Source: Trichobilharzia szidati
Lineage: Eukaryota; Platyhelminthes; Trematoda; Strigeidida; Schistosomatidae
Assembly (NCBI GenBank): GCA_944472155.2
Contig: OX235275.1
Coordinates: forward strand, 28,386,865 to 28,450,864
Direction: 5' to 3'
DNA: 64,000 nt
A model generated the notes under the pieces. That model ran no database searches and was not told where the DNA came from. It was given only the letters and a program-made list of their open reading frames with translations. Of the stretch, positions 1 to 10,198 are shown one piece after another; the first letter of the stretch is position 1; every line of letters begins with the position of its first letter. The position numbers and the translations under genes are program-made.

Positions 1-51
1 TCAAACTTAAGAGTACTTTCTACTTGTTTCTGTTTTTGTTATCTTGCATAG

Positions 52-280
52 GTAAAAGAAGTAGTGAAGAGAATAGAGCCAAGATTGAACTCAATTTCAC
101 TGTCATGTGATATCCCCCAGTTGGATCCAAATCAACTAAATACTCCTAGTAACATTATAGTACTACTGGCAATGCCAAATAGTGAAGTGCAGCAGGCATT
201 CCAGTCAGAAGATTGGTTTGAAAGTTTAAAATCATCCCTTGAATCTGCAAGTATATTAGAAAGTGATAAATGGATAACTG
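52..280 (+). CDS. Internal coding exon, N-terminal region of the predicted giant repeat-exon gene
   Basis: An open 229-nt segment lies between a good acceptor (pyrimidine-rich tract ending TTGCATAG, AG at 50-51) and a strong donor (CTG|GTAAGTG, GT at 281-282). It reads as 76 codons plus one base, entering in phase 0 and leaving in phase 1. The in-frame triplet just before the exon is TAG, so the frame can only be entered by splicing. The peptide is mixed and soluble-looking, with acidic and hydrophobic residues, one Cys, the motif NIIVLLAMPNSE near the middle and DWFESLKSSLES towards the end. I do not recognise the fold. An SEA-like or other extracellular domain is possible but unproven. No signal peptide is visible, so the gene must start left of the window. 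The phase 1 exit matches all following micro-exons. Confidence 0.75.
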
Positions 281-1514
281 GTAAGTGAAATGAAGTCAAT
301 AGGTTTATATGACAATTTCTGTGTTATTAATACAAAGAAAAGGGATTAATTAAGGGTGAATGTATCAGTTTTTATTTCGGTACAGTATGCATCACTTGCT
401 CGTGGGTAGAATGTTGACCAATCGAGAATTTGGCGCAGTGTTTGATTCCCGATGGACCTACTCCTAAACCTCACCTAACAGACCATAAGCCCAGTGGGCG
501 GGTAACTTTGAGCGTCAGGTAAACCATCCCACTGTGTGTAGGGAAAGCATGAAGACTACCGGAACCACTGACTGAATAGGGAGTACTCTACTGCTGTGTC
601 ATTCATTTTATCAGCAAGTATAAATGACCCCAACAGAGATTGAACCCAACTAACTGTCTAGTTTTCTTTAATTTTTAACTATCTGATTTCAGTCCAAATT
701 CAAACTTGAAGCCAATAAAATCTCTACAGATTGAGTCAAGAAGATGTAAATATTTACTTCTACAGATACTTGATACCACTCTATGTTGACCATAGGAGAA
801 AAAAAGTGGAAACAGTCTTCTTAAGCATCCTCGTGTTTGCTGAAAAGTATAACTTGATTGTCAGAGGAAGCATCCTCTGACTAACTGTTTAAGATTTTAT
901 TTCTTTAACAGTATCACCATTTTTCACTGACACACCGTGATGAATTACACTGTTGTGCTTATGCACATTTACCAAGATAAAATCCACGGACTATTACAGA
1001 ATAAACAAGTTTATTTTTGACATTTGTATGGTCATTGAGATAAGGATTGGGTTCAAATACATATTGCATTGGTGGGACTATTTTTTAAGGACTAATTTTC
1101 AATAAGATACAAAAAATAACTTTAGAAGCTGATTCTAGTGGATTAATTTTCTCATCTGTTCAACTTGAATAAAACGTAGAATCTACAATGTCACTTACCA
1201 ACAACAAAGACAATAATAAGAAACTGAAAGGAAATCGTCCACTTTACTTACCTGGATAGTATCATGTGAACTACACGTTGCGTGGATAAAGATTTCAAAG
1301 CCAACCAGGACCGATAAACAGAGACAGGTGTTCATTACTGTAAAATCGGCATGGTCATTTGCACTATTGAGTATCAGAGGCAAGATTCAAATTCTTGAAA
1401 CCAGTGCCAAATCGGTGCTGGTTTAGACAATTTTCATTAATGATATGAATTTCAGTATACACAATGAGCATTATTGATGATGCACAGCTGATAATCTCTT
1501 TTTTCCTGTTTCAG
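281..1514 (+). other. Predicted intron with a SINE-like repeat
   Basis: This is a non-coding stretch between the donor at 281 and the acceptor at 1513-1514. It is AT-rich with many stops in all frames. It contains a dispersed-repeat-like block at about 385-620. Two further good-looking acceptors (AG at 691-692 and 910-911) open onto segments that stop quickly in the required phase. Confidence 0.5.
385..620 (+). repeat. Putative tRNA-derived SINE-like element, diverged copy
   Basis: A B-box-like motif, GTTTGATTCCC, lies at about 440-450 downstream of a possible A-box region. It is followed by a segment sharing a CCTCACC core, and later an AGGGAGTACTCTACTG-like stretch, with the block at 5295-5510. 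The resemblance to Pol III promoter boxes and the second diverged copy suggest a retroposon family. Ends and target duplications were not resolved. Confidence 0.3.
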
Positions 1515-1532
1515 ATATCATTTCATTTGAAA
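1515..1532 (+). CDS. Symmetric 18-nt micro-exon
   Basis: The 18-nt exon follows an excellent acceptor (TTTTTTCCTGTTTCAG, AG at 1513-1514) and precedes a strong donor (GAAA|GTAAGC at 1533). It begins with two bases and ends with one, so it is phase 1-1 and can be included or skipped without a frame change. Joined to the preceding exon it adds Asp (completed codon), Ile, Ile, Ser, Phe, Glu. Symmetric micro-exons are the hallmark of schistosome micro-exon genes (established knowledge). That this one is used is inference from site strength and phase. Chance occurrence cannot be excluded without RNA data. Confidence 0.55.
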
Positions 1533-3151
1533 GTAAGCAAAATCGTTGTATTTTCAGTCTTAAGCATAGATTAAATTACACACAGTTAGCACGGATAAAG
1601 GTGTCGAAACCAGATTCAAAACGACAGGGCACGCATTCACTATTCTTAAATCAGTTTGGAAATCTACTACACTCATTACGAAAAACACAGTTCTCATTTT
1701 CAACACCAATGTTAAGTTAGTCATTTCTAACCCTTGGGTCAGTAACACTGAGCACACGTCTTGAAAATGCATTTCCGTCAGTTTGGAAGCTTTTATCGAC
1801 AACTACCTCATTCCATATTAAATGCAGGCTGGATGGAAAAATATTAGCCACAAGAAATTCTAGGAACAAACCAACAGGAGAGAACGTTTGCTCAACATCT
1901 TTTTCCGAAAGGAAATCACTATGGGTCGGACACACGCTAAAGTCACTGTCAAGTGATGTCACATGTGAGGTCAAACACTGAAGGGATACAGAAAAGGAAT
2001 TGACGAGTCCGACGTCTGTCCGAGGTTAACAAGGAGGAGATCATGTAAGGCAGAAATGAGAGACTGTTGACGGTCATGTGCCCAGCTACACAGGACAGCA
2101 GAGAATAAGAAAGTGTGGTGATGTGTCGTTGATACGGTGTATTCCACTCAGGACGAAAGTGGACAAAAGTTATAGAAATACTACGGACACCATCTTAATT
2201 TACTGTCAAAACAGACAGTTTACTACACTTAACGAAACACCGTGAATCTCACTTCGAAGTTTGTTTGTGAGATTTAATTGTCGTCTGCCTATTAGTTATA
2301 ACTAATACGAATGATTGTTATCCCCATCACTTGACGAGTACTACGAAAATTAATGTATCTCAGTAATTTTATTTATAGACTGGCATATGCTACAAAAAAT
2401 ATTTTTTTAGAACTGGCGCAATTTTGTGATGGCTATACTGACAAATAAATGGGATAGTAGAAAGCTGTGCTTGAAGAATTATGTGGGCAGGAGACAACAC
2501 AACAGATTATGCCTTACCTGATAAAACCCTTACATCCAACTTCAATGGTCGCAAAGTTTCATTACAACTTCTACAGGGATATCATAAACCCAGCCACTAA
2601 CACACACAATAGCCTGATGTTCTCCTCTAAAATTTGCGATAAAATTTATATCATAAATCAACCAAATTTTGAAGGACTGCTGTAACTATCCGGTGACTCT
2701 TAAATAATCATTGTTACTCAAGACTCATGGTCGTGAAACAGAATTATCATTATACTTGAATAAACATGTGGATGGCTGTGTGTACAGTCAGAGAATATCC
2801 CAATCAAGTGAACAAGACTGTTAAGGTCAAAAGTGAAATTTATCCTGATGAAATGTAATAGATATTAAGAAAATCATTAACCTTAAATTGTAGTCGTGCA
2901 AACAACGGCTAAATTATTCCATATCTGTTTCTGAGAGGATTCTAATCACAGTCTGTTGTGTTACACTTTCTTCTCAAGTCTCTACTTCATCTGACCTTTT
3001 CCATGGACATATAAATTATCATTTTCTATGTGCAAAAATTTTACTGGAGATGTTACTTAAATCTGTTTATAAGTATCACACATTGTGTGACTAATTTCGG
3101 GAGATAAACATTTCTGAGAATATCACTAATTTTTTTTCTTTTTATTTTCAG
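1533..3151 (+). other. Predicted intron; diverged dispersed repeat at about 1560-2000
   Basis: No convincing coding segment is seen. The part at 1655-1720 shows patchy similarity to 4685-4745, such as AATCTACTACACTCA versus AATCTACCACACTCA, so an old dispersed repeat probably sits in both introns. The small open frame at 2467-2685 has no splice context and is not called. Confidence 0.45.
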
Positions 3152-3172
3152 AGCCGCAAAACTTCGAAAAAG
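3152..3172 (+). CDS. Symmetric 21-nt micro-exon
   Basis: A long T-rich tract ends in TTTTCAG (AG at 3150-3151). The 21-nt exon then ends at AAAAAG|GTGAGA (GT at 3173), a near-consensus donor. The phase is 1-1: two bases, six codons (Pro Gln Asn Phe Glu Lys) and one base. After the 18-nt micro-exon the junction codon is AAG (Lys). After the 229-nt exon directly it would be GAG (Glu). Both are open, so skipping of either micro-exon keeps the frame. The excellent splice sites and the phase make this the best supported of the three micro-exons, but it remains a prediction. Confidence 0.6.
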
Positions 3173-4414
3173 GTGAGACACCTGCCAATACCTCATCTTT
3201 TAAACTCCTTAGCCACTATTATTAAATTACTGACGAATAAAAATCCAAAGTTAACATTGGTCGGTTATTCGGAAACAACGAAATATCGTGTGTCCAGGTT
3301 TTAGCATTAATGCTGAGTGAATTTTATTGGTGAAGTTTCTAATTCTGTCTCATTTAGACTAAGTGACTCACCATTTTGCTACACTTTGATGTTGGGAAAC
3401 GGTTCGGAGGCAGTTGACAGGAAGCCATGAAAATAAGTTTTATGATAATTGTTACTCATTTGAGAAAAGATCATGTGCAAACGTGACTGGCAGGACTTAT
3501 TGGAGAGTAAAACTAAGGACTAGATCATTCCTTGCATTCCTACAGGAGTTCACTCTTGTGCTGGTTAATCTGAGTGGGGTAATTCTACTAGCTGGAGTGG
3601 TGGATAACACTAACGTGAATCTCTAAGGATTGCATCAGTTCTTTCTAGTATGCAGATACTCCTTGCTAACAAGTGAGAAAATTCACGAAAAACATTTGTA
3701 GACCTTTCTGCCAATAGCCTTCAATCTCAATCAAAGAACTAAGGAGAAAAATAGATCATAATACACAGATCAATCAAAAGTATAAATATTAACTTGATAA
3801 AGTTAAACATTCCGGATGTTCTAATGGAGTTTACATTCTGTGAGTAATTCATCAGCTAGGAATGAACAATTTTTCCGGGAAAACATTGTGCAGAATGACG
3901 TCTTGCTAACAGTTACACAATTTTGTCATACTCACATGCATGAGAGTATACATGACGATAAATGAACTTCATGTTCATTTATTACGTGGAAGAACAATGA
4001 AACGGACACTATTTAAAAAAGGCGTCCATATGTGTTTGCACAAATTCATATTTTCTCCACATTATAAAACGAACCTCAATGTAGATTTCCTGATGAATCA
4101 ACATCATTTGACAGTTGTTTCGATCCAGTTTGAAGCTGTTCACTGCCAACAGCCCATAAACCAATCAGCGATTCTAATCTGGTATCTAGGATGTTTATGT
4201 GTTTAGATATGATAGCTTGAAGGTCCAGGAGTTCAATAAGTCATGAGTTTTCAAAGTTTACACTGTCAAGCAGTCAGAAAATGGAAATGAAACAGCTGCC
4301 TCAAGTTCTACTTGGTTTTCAGAGAGATAAGTGCCGACAAAAGTAAAATGTTAAAAAAAAGATTTTCACGTTTTCTCATCTAATTTCTTAAAAATCTTCT
4401 GTGATTTATTTCAG
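3173..4414 (+). other. Predicted intron region around the tentative 24-nt micro-exon
   Basis: AT-rich sequence without a recognisable gene. The open frames at 3414-3626 and 3940-4206 lack splice context and recognisable composition. The only coding candidate inside is the 24-nt micro-exon at 3649-3672, listed separately. Confidence 0.4.
3649..3672 (+). CDS. Possible symmetric 24-nt micro-exon
   Basis: The acceptor CAGTTCTTTCTAG (AG at 3647-3648) and donor ACAA|GTGAGA (GT at 3673) bound 24 nt that read as two bases, seven codons (Cys Arg Tyr Ser Leu Leu Thr) and one base. The phase is therefore 1-1 and fits both neighbours. The junction codons would be GTA (Val) on the left and AGT (Ser) on the right. 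The polypyrimidine tract is shorter than those of the other two micro-exons and a chance match is quite possible. Confidence 0.4.
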
Positions 4415-4476
4415 GTGTACTTGACATCCATCTGCGAGAATCTAAGAATTTAAAGCTCACAGAACTATGCAACAAA
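4415..4476 (+). CDS. 62-nt coding exon, phase 1 to phase 0
   Basis: The exon follows a T-rich acceptor (GTGATTTATTTCAG, AG at 4413-4414) and ends before GTTAGT at 4477. It contributes two bases plus 20 codons, a basic, hydrophilic peptide beginning VLDIHLRESKNLK and ending ELCNK, with one Cys. The phase 0 exit exactly matches the phase 0 entry of the next exon at 5580, where the preceding in-frame triplet is a stop. This mutual fit is the main evidence. The donor is weaker than those of its neighbours. Confidence 0.6.
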
Positions 4477-5240
4477 GTTAGTTTTCATAGTATTTCTTTT
4501 TTTTCTTGAATTGACTAATGAAAAGTGACTTTATTCATTATGGCATACTATTGTCTCTGACATTGGTTCCTATCTTCGAAATGGAAGACTTATGTTAAAT
4601 ACGGAATAATACTTTGGCAAGCATAGCTGTGTTCTGCTCAATACACCTAATCTAAGTGATAAACAGACTATCATTGCTCTAAAATCAGTGTGAAAATCTA
4701 CCACACTCAGCGTAAAAAAGCAATGTCCGGATTTTCAACAGTAAAGTTAAGTTGATGCTTATGTATGGCTCAGAGATTTGGTAGTCTCTTTAGCATAAGT
4801 ATGTCTAACCAGGGTGGTGCAAACTGTCATCAACAACTGCCTTAGATAGTTTGATCCTCGATACTGTATGGCCGGCTGGGAAGGACAAGTAACAAAAACT
4901 TTGACAAATAATCAAGTGACAACCTGTCACCCAGCAAGTATGGTCACATTCTGATGTTACCACTGAGCGACATCTCAAATGCCAGGCCTTCAGTTTGAAC
5001 ACGAACAGAAAGCGGTGGTTTCGTTTCGTTATATAGGATACGGTCACTCAATCTAGGCCAGGGTTAGAACTCGGTCGATAGATATAAATGAGTATAATGT
5101 CGGAGATATTTATCTCATGTGAATTTTTTGGGTGTTATTCAACTATTCGAGGTGGAACCTCTAAGCTTTCATCATCACAATATATAATATCTTTACGACT
5201 ACCTTTAAGATGAGTCAGCGTGTTAGAATTCTGTATGAGT

Positions 5241-5256
5241 TATATATATATATATT
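5241..5256. repeat. (TA)n microsatellite
   Basis: Short alternating TA run in the predicted intron. Confidence 0.8.
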
Positions 5257-5294
5257 ATACCTTCTAGTTGGCTCTGAATTTTATTTCTTTGAGA

Positions 5295-5510
5295 TGCATC
5301 GATGACCCAGGAGAAGAATGTCTTACCTGCCACGCCTCAAGTGATCTAGATTCGATTGCCTGTCGGGATACTCATAAGCCTCACCCAGGAAAGCCTAGAC
5401 GTGCATTAGGTTAACGACCTAACCTAATGAAAAACAATACAAGCGCTATCAAAACTCTGGAGCTACAAATAGCCCTATTCTCTACTCAGAAGGTAGAGGG
5501 ATGAATTGAG
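5295..5510 (+). repeat. Putative SINE-like element, second diverged copy
   Basis: It contains a B-box-like GATTCGATTGCC at about 5352-5363, then CCTCACCCAGG and a distal CTATTCTCTACTCAGAAGG segment. The order parallels that in the block at 385-620. Similarity is patchy, so the call is tentative. Confidence 0.3.
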
Positions 5511-5579
5511 AAGGAATGTGCAAAATTATTCTTATTAAAAACTAATTACTGATCTAGTTTCTTTCTTTTTTTGTTTTAG

Positions 5580-5778
5580 CATAATAAAACACTATCAACA
5601 ATGTATACAGGAATTGATAAAGCAATAATTGCTTGCTTTGCGGGCATAGATAGAAATGCAGTAATAATGCGACTGTCATTAGTTGAACTAGTGAAGATTG
5701 GCTATTATAGTCAATATAATACACTGAATCTGCGTATCAATGATGCTTTGTCAGTGAAAAGTAAAAATTTATTACCAA
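5580..5778 (+). CDS. 199-nt coding exon, phase 0 to phase 1
   Basis: A T-rich acceptor (CTTTCTTTTTTTGTTTTAG, AG at 5578-5579) opens a 199-nt exon that ends at CCAA|GTAAGTGG (GT at 5779), a textbook donor. It reads as 66 codons plus one base. The triplet before the exon is an in-frame TAG. The peptide starts HNKTLSTMYTGIDK, with an Asn-Lys-Thr N-glycosylation sequon, continues with a hydrophobic IIACFAGIDRNAVIMRLSLV stretch and ends near KSKNLLPS. It is not a convincing membrane helix because charged residues interrupt it. The domain is not recognised. The phase 1 exit suits both the 63-nt candidate exon at 8475 and the repeat exons. Confidence 0.75.
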
Positions 5779-6639
5779 GTAAGTGGTTCATTTTAATGTT
5801 TCACATGCATATATATACATATACACGTGTAATATAATTCCAATGAGTCCTGACGGGAACACAAGACATCAACAGCACATTCCCATTTTTGTTCTTTCCT
5901 CTGCACTTCTCTTCATCTGTCCTCACGGCTGCTCACAAGCTCTAATCTCCACCTAACTTCATCTCCTTCATATCACTATTATTATTATTATTCTAGTCTC
6001 TCACTTCGCGCGCGATGACATCTAATGGCTTCCTCAGAGTATGTTCAATGCCCTCATTCTCATTATAATCAGTACATATCTTAATCGATACAATCTCTAT
6101 TAGCTTAAAAATCCCCGTTGAGTCATATTGAAAAGAGAAGACGTTCAACGAAGAGACTCTTTTCGACAGCAAATTCATTCACATAGCTGTACAATTGCAT
6201 TTATATACATTTATTTGTGTGTGTATACATGAGGTTTCTCAAGTTTAGACAATTTATCGGGTAATACAAGAATGATCTAATATAGAAACAAGGTTAATTA
6301 GGCAGCAAATAAAGTAAGATTGAGTTATTAAGTTAGATAACGTAATATAATTGACTAGAATGTTTCAACTTATTTCAGGATAGCAATATAGGGAATTACA
6401 GGTAGAAACTAAGTAGAGGTGGGGTAGAGAATGATGCCATTTAAATTAGGACTAAATTTGAGCAAATAAATTGGATGACGTAACATAAATGACTAGAAAT
6501 TGAACGTTGGTCAAGTCAGTAACAGTGGTAAGGCAGTGTAGAAATAAAATCGGGTGGGAGTAGAGAACCGGAAAGTAGAAAATGTAAAATATTACAATTG
6601 TAAAGACAAAATAATACTAATTAAGAGACAAAAAGAAAT
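5779..6639 (+). other. Predicted intron, no gene seen
   Basis: AT-rich intronic sequence with an (ATT)n run at 5977-5992. The minus-strand open frame 5993-6178 and plus-strand frame 6554-6772 show no family resemblance, and the latter overlaps the Penelope-like remnant antisense. Confidence 0.4.
5977..5992. repeat. (ATT)n microsatellite
   Basis: A short run of ATT triplets in the intron. Confidence 0.8.
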
Positions 6640-7030
6640 AGAATTTTCCTGTCGAGTATTAAGACAGATTTCGTCCACTGCAGGTGTAGTGATTGAACGA
6701 ACTTCTTCTGTATGCAGAGTTCAGGGCTTAGTAAGTGAATCGCCATTGCTACTGCAGCTTGAAGAAGTCTGACTCGTACACTTTTAGGAAGACTGCTTCG
6801 TATTCTGTAGACGACTTTGAAGTTTGTTTGGGGTGTAGCTTGGTGTCCGGAATCTATCAGATGTTCTAAGATATATCTGTGGGGGCATCGTTTTCTCCTT
6901 TGTAAAACTATACTGATAAGTGTTCTGTGATACGTCTGGATAGCGAACGCTGGGTACGGCCGACACACTTGGCTCCACACGAGCAGGTGAATTGGTAGAT
7001 ACACAGTGATGAGGCCAGCAGTGGTAGCTT
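6640..7030 (-). pseudogene. Penelope-like GIY-YIG endonuclease fragment
   Basis: One minus frame reads CIYQFTCSCGAKCVGRTQRS and ends in RITEHLSV then a stop. A second frame resumes with EHLIDSGHQ, then FKVVYRIRSSLP, and ends LSPELCIQKKF. Together they cover the Cys-rich GIY-YIG start, the conserved Arg and Glu-His, and the distal part typical of Penelope-like elements. The frame change at about 6900-6930 breaks the gene. The longest single open frame, 6621-7004, is the distal half. Confidence 0.7.
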
Positions 7031-7141
7031 ATCATTCACGTTCATACGAATCATAGGTTTCGTGGAGAAGTTTAATCCTAGTTCTGATATAAGTATAAAA
7101 CTTGGGCACTGTGATAGAGTATAACTCCATTATGGATAAGA

Positions 7142-7214
7142 ATTTATTTTGATAAATCACACAGTGTTATACAGTAATATTAACTGTATAACACTGTGAT
7201 TTATCAAAATAAAA
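7142..7214. repeat. Long inverted repeat (palindrome)
   Basis: The left arm contains TTTTGATAAATCAC and GTGTTATACAGT. The right arm is its reverse complement, ACTGTATAACAC then GTGATTTATCAAAA, separated by a 7-base AATATTA centre. Only a 2-base bulge breaks the pairing. A related sequence occurs at 10199-10231 and, inverted, at 11314-11342 around PLE remnant 1, which suggests that the arms are terminal-repeat sequence of Penelope-like elements in head-to-head orientation. Confidence 0.8.
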
Positions 7215-7224
7215 TTTTATCCTT

Positions 7225-7830
7225 AATCGTAGTTCAGCTACAAAGAAGGTTTTTTCAAATGAACGAGACAGTTGATTTCCTTGTGTTTCTGCAGATGAAT
7301 CTCCATTGAATCGAAGTTTCATGTAGAGGTTTTTTTCGGGACGCTCAGCGTGGGCGGCTTTTGCGGTCTAGGATTCATGGATTTTGCAATAAATCATTCT
7401 GGGTAACCATTTTCGACGTGCAATCTCTTGAGATTGTCCAGTTCATCTTCTATGCTATTCGGGGTGCATATTCTGGGAACTCTGTAGCTGAGTCAACGGA
7501 TCAGGCTTCGTTTGGTGTATAGGGGTACTCAACTGTGAAAGTTAGTAAGCTGTCCGTTCCACGTAGACTTTCTGTAGAAAGATGTTTACAGTGTTCCGTT
7601 CCATTCTCGTCTTGTTAGTTTAACGTCAAAAAAGGATATTTTGGAGCTAGACTCTTTCTGTAACGTGAACTCAATCACGGGGTGGTGGTTGTCAAAGGAA
7701 TGTAAGACGTCGGCTAGATTTTCTTCGTTGTTGACAATAATGAAAGTGTCGTCAACGTATCTCTTGTAGAATTCGAAGGTATCGATTCTTTTCTTAGGAA
7801 ACAGTTTTTCTCTGGATGCAAGGTTAAATC
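7225..7830 (-). pseudogene. Penelope-like reverse transcriptase fragment
   Basis: The minus-strand translation gives FYKRYVDDTFIIVNN, with the catalytic YVDD at 7748-7759, then HHPVIEFTLQKE and ISFFDVKLTRRE, followed after a stop by TSFYRKSTWNGQ. These are in the order expected for the palm and following part of Penelope-like reverse transcriptases (family knowledge). At least two in-frame stops and probable frame changes mark it as dead. The 5' part of the enzyme is missing above about 7830, where AT-rich sequence takes over. Confidence 0.75.
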
Positions 7831-8474
7831 TAATATAATGTTTATATTATATATGTAATATTAGGCATTATTTTCACACGCTTATAAAAACTTTATCTTT
7901 TTTATGGAATGTTGTTGTGGTTGACAGTAGAAACGACCTTATGTAGTCCACAGCTTTATATATATATACATATATATATATATATAAGTTGCTTTAGTCA
8001 AACCAATTTCATGACTATTGTGGTACCATGAGATATAAATTATCACAGAAACTTATGCATTTACTCATCTTATTTCTGATCGGTTGTAATACATTGAATA
8101 CAAGTAGGTTGGTCGTTTGTTAATTTCGATTGATTTCAATTTAATGCAATAAAAATATTTTTCAATATGTGTATTTGTAAGACTAAGACACCACGGTAGT
8201 CTGTAATTCTATATTAACTAACTTGTCACAAGTTTGTTCACGGCTTGATTTCCGTTAGGTAACCATTAAAAACGAGCAAGGAGTAGTGAAAAGCACTATT
8301 TCCTTCCCATTTTTGGGGCCCTTCAGCAGTATGCAGCGATGATTCTTCTCCTACGGAGATCAAACTCAAGATCATCGTGTAACGAGACTTAGCTGCTTGA
8401 TCATTCAACCACTTCAACCATAGTCCAATTGTTCTTGAAACCTAACTTCTTTTTTTATTTGATATATCCTGCAG
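7831..8474 (+). other. Predicted intron, AT-rich, no gene seen
   Basis: It contains a (TA)n tract at 7956-7986 and ordinary AT-rich sequence. A block at about 8280-8420 has a minus-strand GAGTTTGATCTCC that could be a decayed Pol III B box, but this is too weak to call. Confidence 0.4.
7956..7986. repeat. (TA)n microsatellite
   Basis: About 31 bases of alternating TA with one C interruption. Confidence 0.85.
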
Positions 8475-8537
8475 TGAAACAGCATCCTTCAATGTTTCCA
8501 GTTTATACACCAAATGTAGAGTTTATCACGACGTTCA
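8475..8537 (+). CDS. Possible symmetric 63-nt exon linking the N-terminal region to the array
   Basis: An acceptor with a T-rich tract (ATATCCTGCAG, AG at 8473-8474) opens 63 nt that read as two bases, 20 codons and one base. The segment ends at TTCA|GTGTAA (GT at 8538). With the preceding exon the first codon becomes ATG. The peptide begins KQHPSMFPVYTPN and ends FITTF. A TAA follows seven bases into the intron, so the frame does not run on. The phase 1-1 structure fits both the exon at 5580 and the repeat exons at 13204 onwards. The donor is only moderate, so the exon could be skipped or false. Confidence 0.45.
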
Positions 8538-10198
8538 GTGTAACTTAAAAAACTTTGAAACTCACTTTTTATCTCTGCTGTTCTTCTTTCGAATCTATCT
8601 GAAAGCTACTAGAATTTCCCACATCTTCTAAATAGGTGATTAGTTAATTTTGTCGTATATACAATCGTATGATTCTATATATAAGGCTTTAAGTAATAAT
8701 AAAGCAGGACCTAATGACTATATCAGAATACTAAAAGGTTCTTCAGCTGAATACTCTGCATACATTTAATGTATGTGTATAACCACAGTTTTGTTCAGCG
8801 AAGGAGTATTTCTTTTCAACGACTTAATTTTCGAGCTGTACAGTCGTATTTTTTTATTACGGATAAAGGTGATAAGTGGTACTAGAAATTGTTTTTAGTC
8901 AATATACATATGATAAAAGCAAAGATAATCCATATGATGTTTAGGGGGTACAGTAGAAGTGGATGAATTACAAAACTTTTAAAATTATTAAATAAGCGAA
9001 TTAAAATTCAGATTTCATAAGTAGGTTAAGTGTTGTCTAAAAGACTGTGAACACGATGATAATAACAATAAAGAAGGTGAAGATGAACTGAAGTGGTGAA
9101 ATAGAATAAAATAGAATAAAGAGGTTCAACAAAACGTTTTAAAACACATAATTTATGTATGTTTCCACGTATAGCTAGAGCTTCCACTATTGCATAAATG
9201 CAGTGAACGTAGGCTTATAGAGAAATTCGATTGGGTCTTGTAGATAACTTTCAAGGGTGAATAACTTGAGGCTGAATGACCAAACTTCAGAATGGGGTCC
9301 ACAAGTTGAAGACTTCATCATCCGATGCTCGCCTTTCATTAGCCAAACTGAGTGTACTTTCGGAGAACAACGTCCAGTGTAATCAACTCCGCACACACGT
9401 GGACATGAGTGATAGTTTGTTCTTGATGCATTGTAAAATCACATTTTGGCTGGTGAATACTGAATGTAAGTCATCTGCATGAATAGAGCGTTTAAAACAT
9501 TTAAATAAACGACTTCTAGTCACTTCAGCACTAGTGTCACCTTTGAATGGCAAATTCCGAAACAGTGTCCTCTTGGTTCTGTGATTTGGCTGGGAATGGC
9601 ATCTTGGTTGATGTTTCTTTCAACAAGTCTTCTAGGATATCCACTAATTACGGGAATTGTACGAAAGGTTTCCAGTGCTATACCAAGCAAAACAATAGAG
9701 CAGACATTTCGAATCCTGTAGCATGGGGAACAGATAAGACTTCTCTTCCTGTCTCAAGGTACTAAACTATTGAAGTCAGTGTACTACCCTGTAAAAGTTG
9801 GCTTTCAATAAACGCACATTGTCAAAATGCCATCCTCTCTTCTATCTTGTGCAACATATATAAGAAGAGAAACAAGGAATTCAAATCCTTTCAGATAGTG
9901 AAAACACAGTTCGTTGAGGACGAATAAGCATAGTAGAAGGAATTGATCATGCAGAATGACAGATAGCAATGTTTTAAAAGTTAATTTTAGGTAGATCAGG
10001 GGAAGGAGGTACGAGAGATCAAATTAAGATCATAATGGATTATATAAATAAAAATTGAATACGAATGGTATTAATAAAGGTGTACGATAAGGTCATGGTA
10101 CTGTGAAAACATACTTTTAAATGAATCAAGAATAATAACAGATAGATTAATTTGATATTAACAGTGTTAATACATTTCACTTCTATTGTGTATAAAAC
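8538..10198 (+). other. Predicted intron, no gene seen
   Basis: AT-rich sequence. The open frames at 9187-9396 (minus), 9276-9482 and 9547-9765 show no splice context and no recognisable motif. Nothing else was identified. Confidence 0.4.

Larger units (their letters stand above)
4477..5579 (+). other. Predicted intron with two old repeats and a TA tract
   Basis: Non-coding. It holds the second diverged copy of the dispersed repeat (about 4620-5060), a short (TA)n tract at 5241-5256 and a second SINE-like block at 5295-5510. The minus-strand open frame at 4805-5047 lies inside the repeat and is not called. Confidence 0.45.
6640..7830 (-). mobile_element. Degenerate Penelope-like retroelement (PLE remnant 2)
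   Basis: Read on the minus strand, the block carries a reverse transcriptase fragment followed by a GIY-YIG endonuclease fragment, the Penelope-like order. Both are broken by frame changes and stops. A near-perfect palindrome (7142-7214) interrupts it between the two domains. It lies antisense in the intron between the exons at 5580 and 8475, and nothing suggests it is active. Family assignment rests on the YVDD motif and on the endonuclease signature. Confidence 0.75.

Noticed and set aside
693..745. Possible exon after the acceptor ATCTGATTTCAG
   Set aside because: In the phase required by the preceding exon it stops after four complete codons.
911..935. Possible exon after the acceptor TTTCTTTAACAG
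   Set aside because: The only nearby donor-like GT gives 25 nt, which does not keep the phase, and the required frame hits a stop soon after.
2140..2165. GGACGAAAG resembling part of a hammerhead ribozyme core
   Set aside because: No CTGATGA partner or helices at proper distance were found.
2467..2685. 72-codon plus-strand open frame
   Set aside because: No splice sites in a matching phase, no recognisable motif; expected by chance in this length of sequence.
3940..4206. 88-codon plus-strand open frame
   Set aside because: No supporting acceptor or donor, no family resemblance; inside a predicted intron.
6621..6772. Plus-strand frame 6554-6772 as a gene
   Set aside because: Overlaps, antisense, the distal part of the Penelope-like endonuclease remnant, which explains the sequence better.
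9276..9765. Open frames on both strands near 9.2-9.8 kb
   Set aside because: Short, overlapping on opposite strands, no domain or splice evidence.
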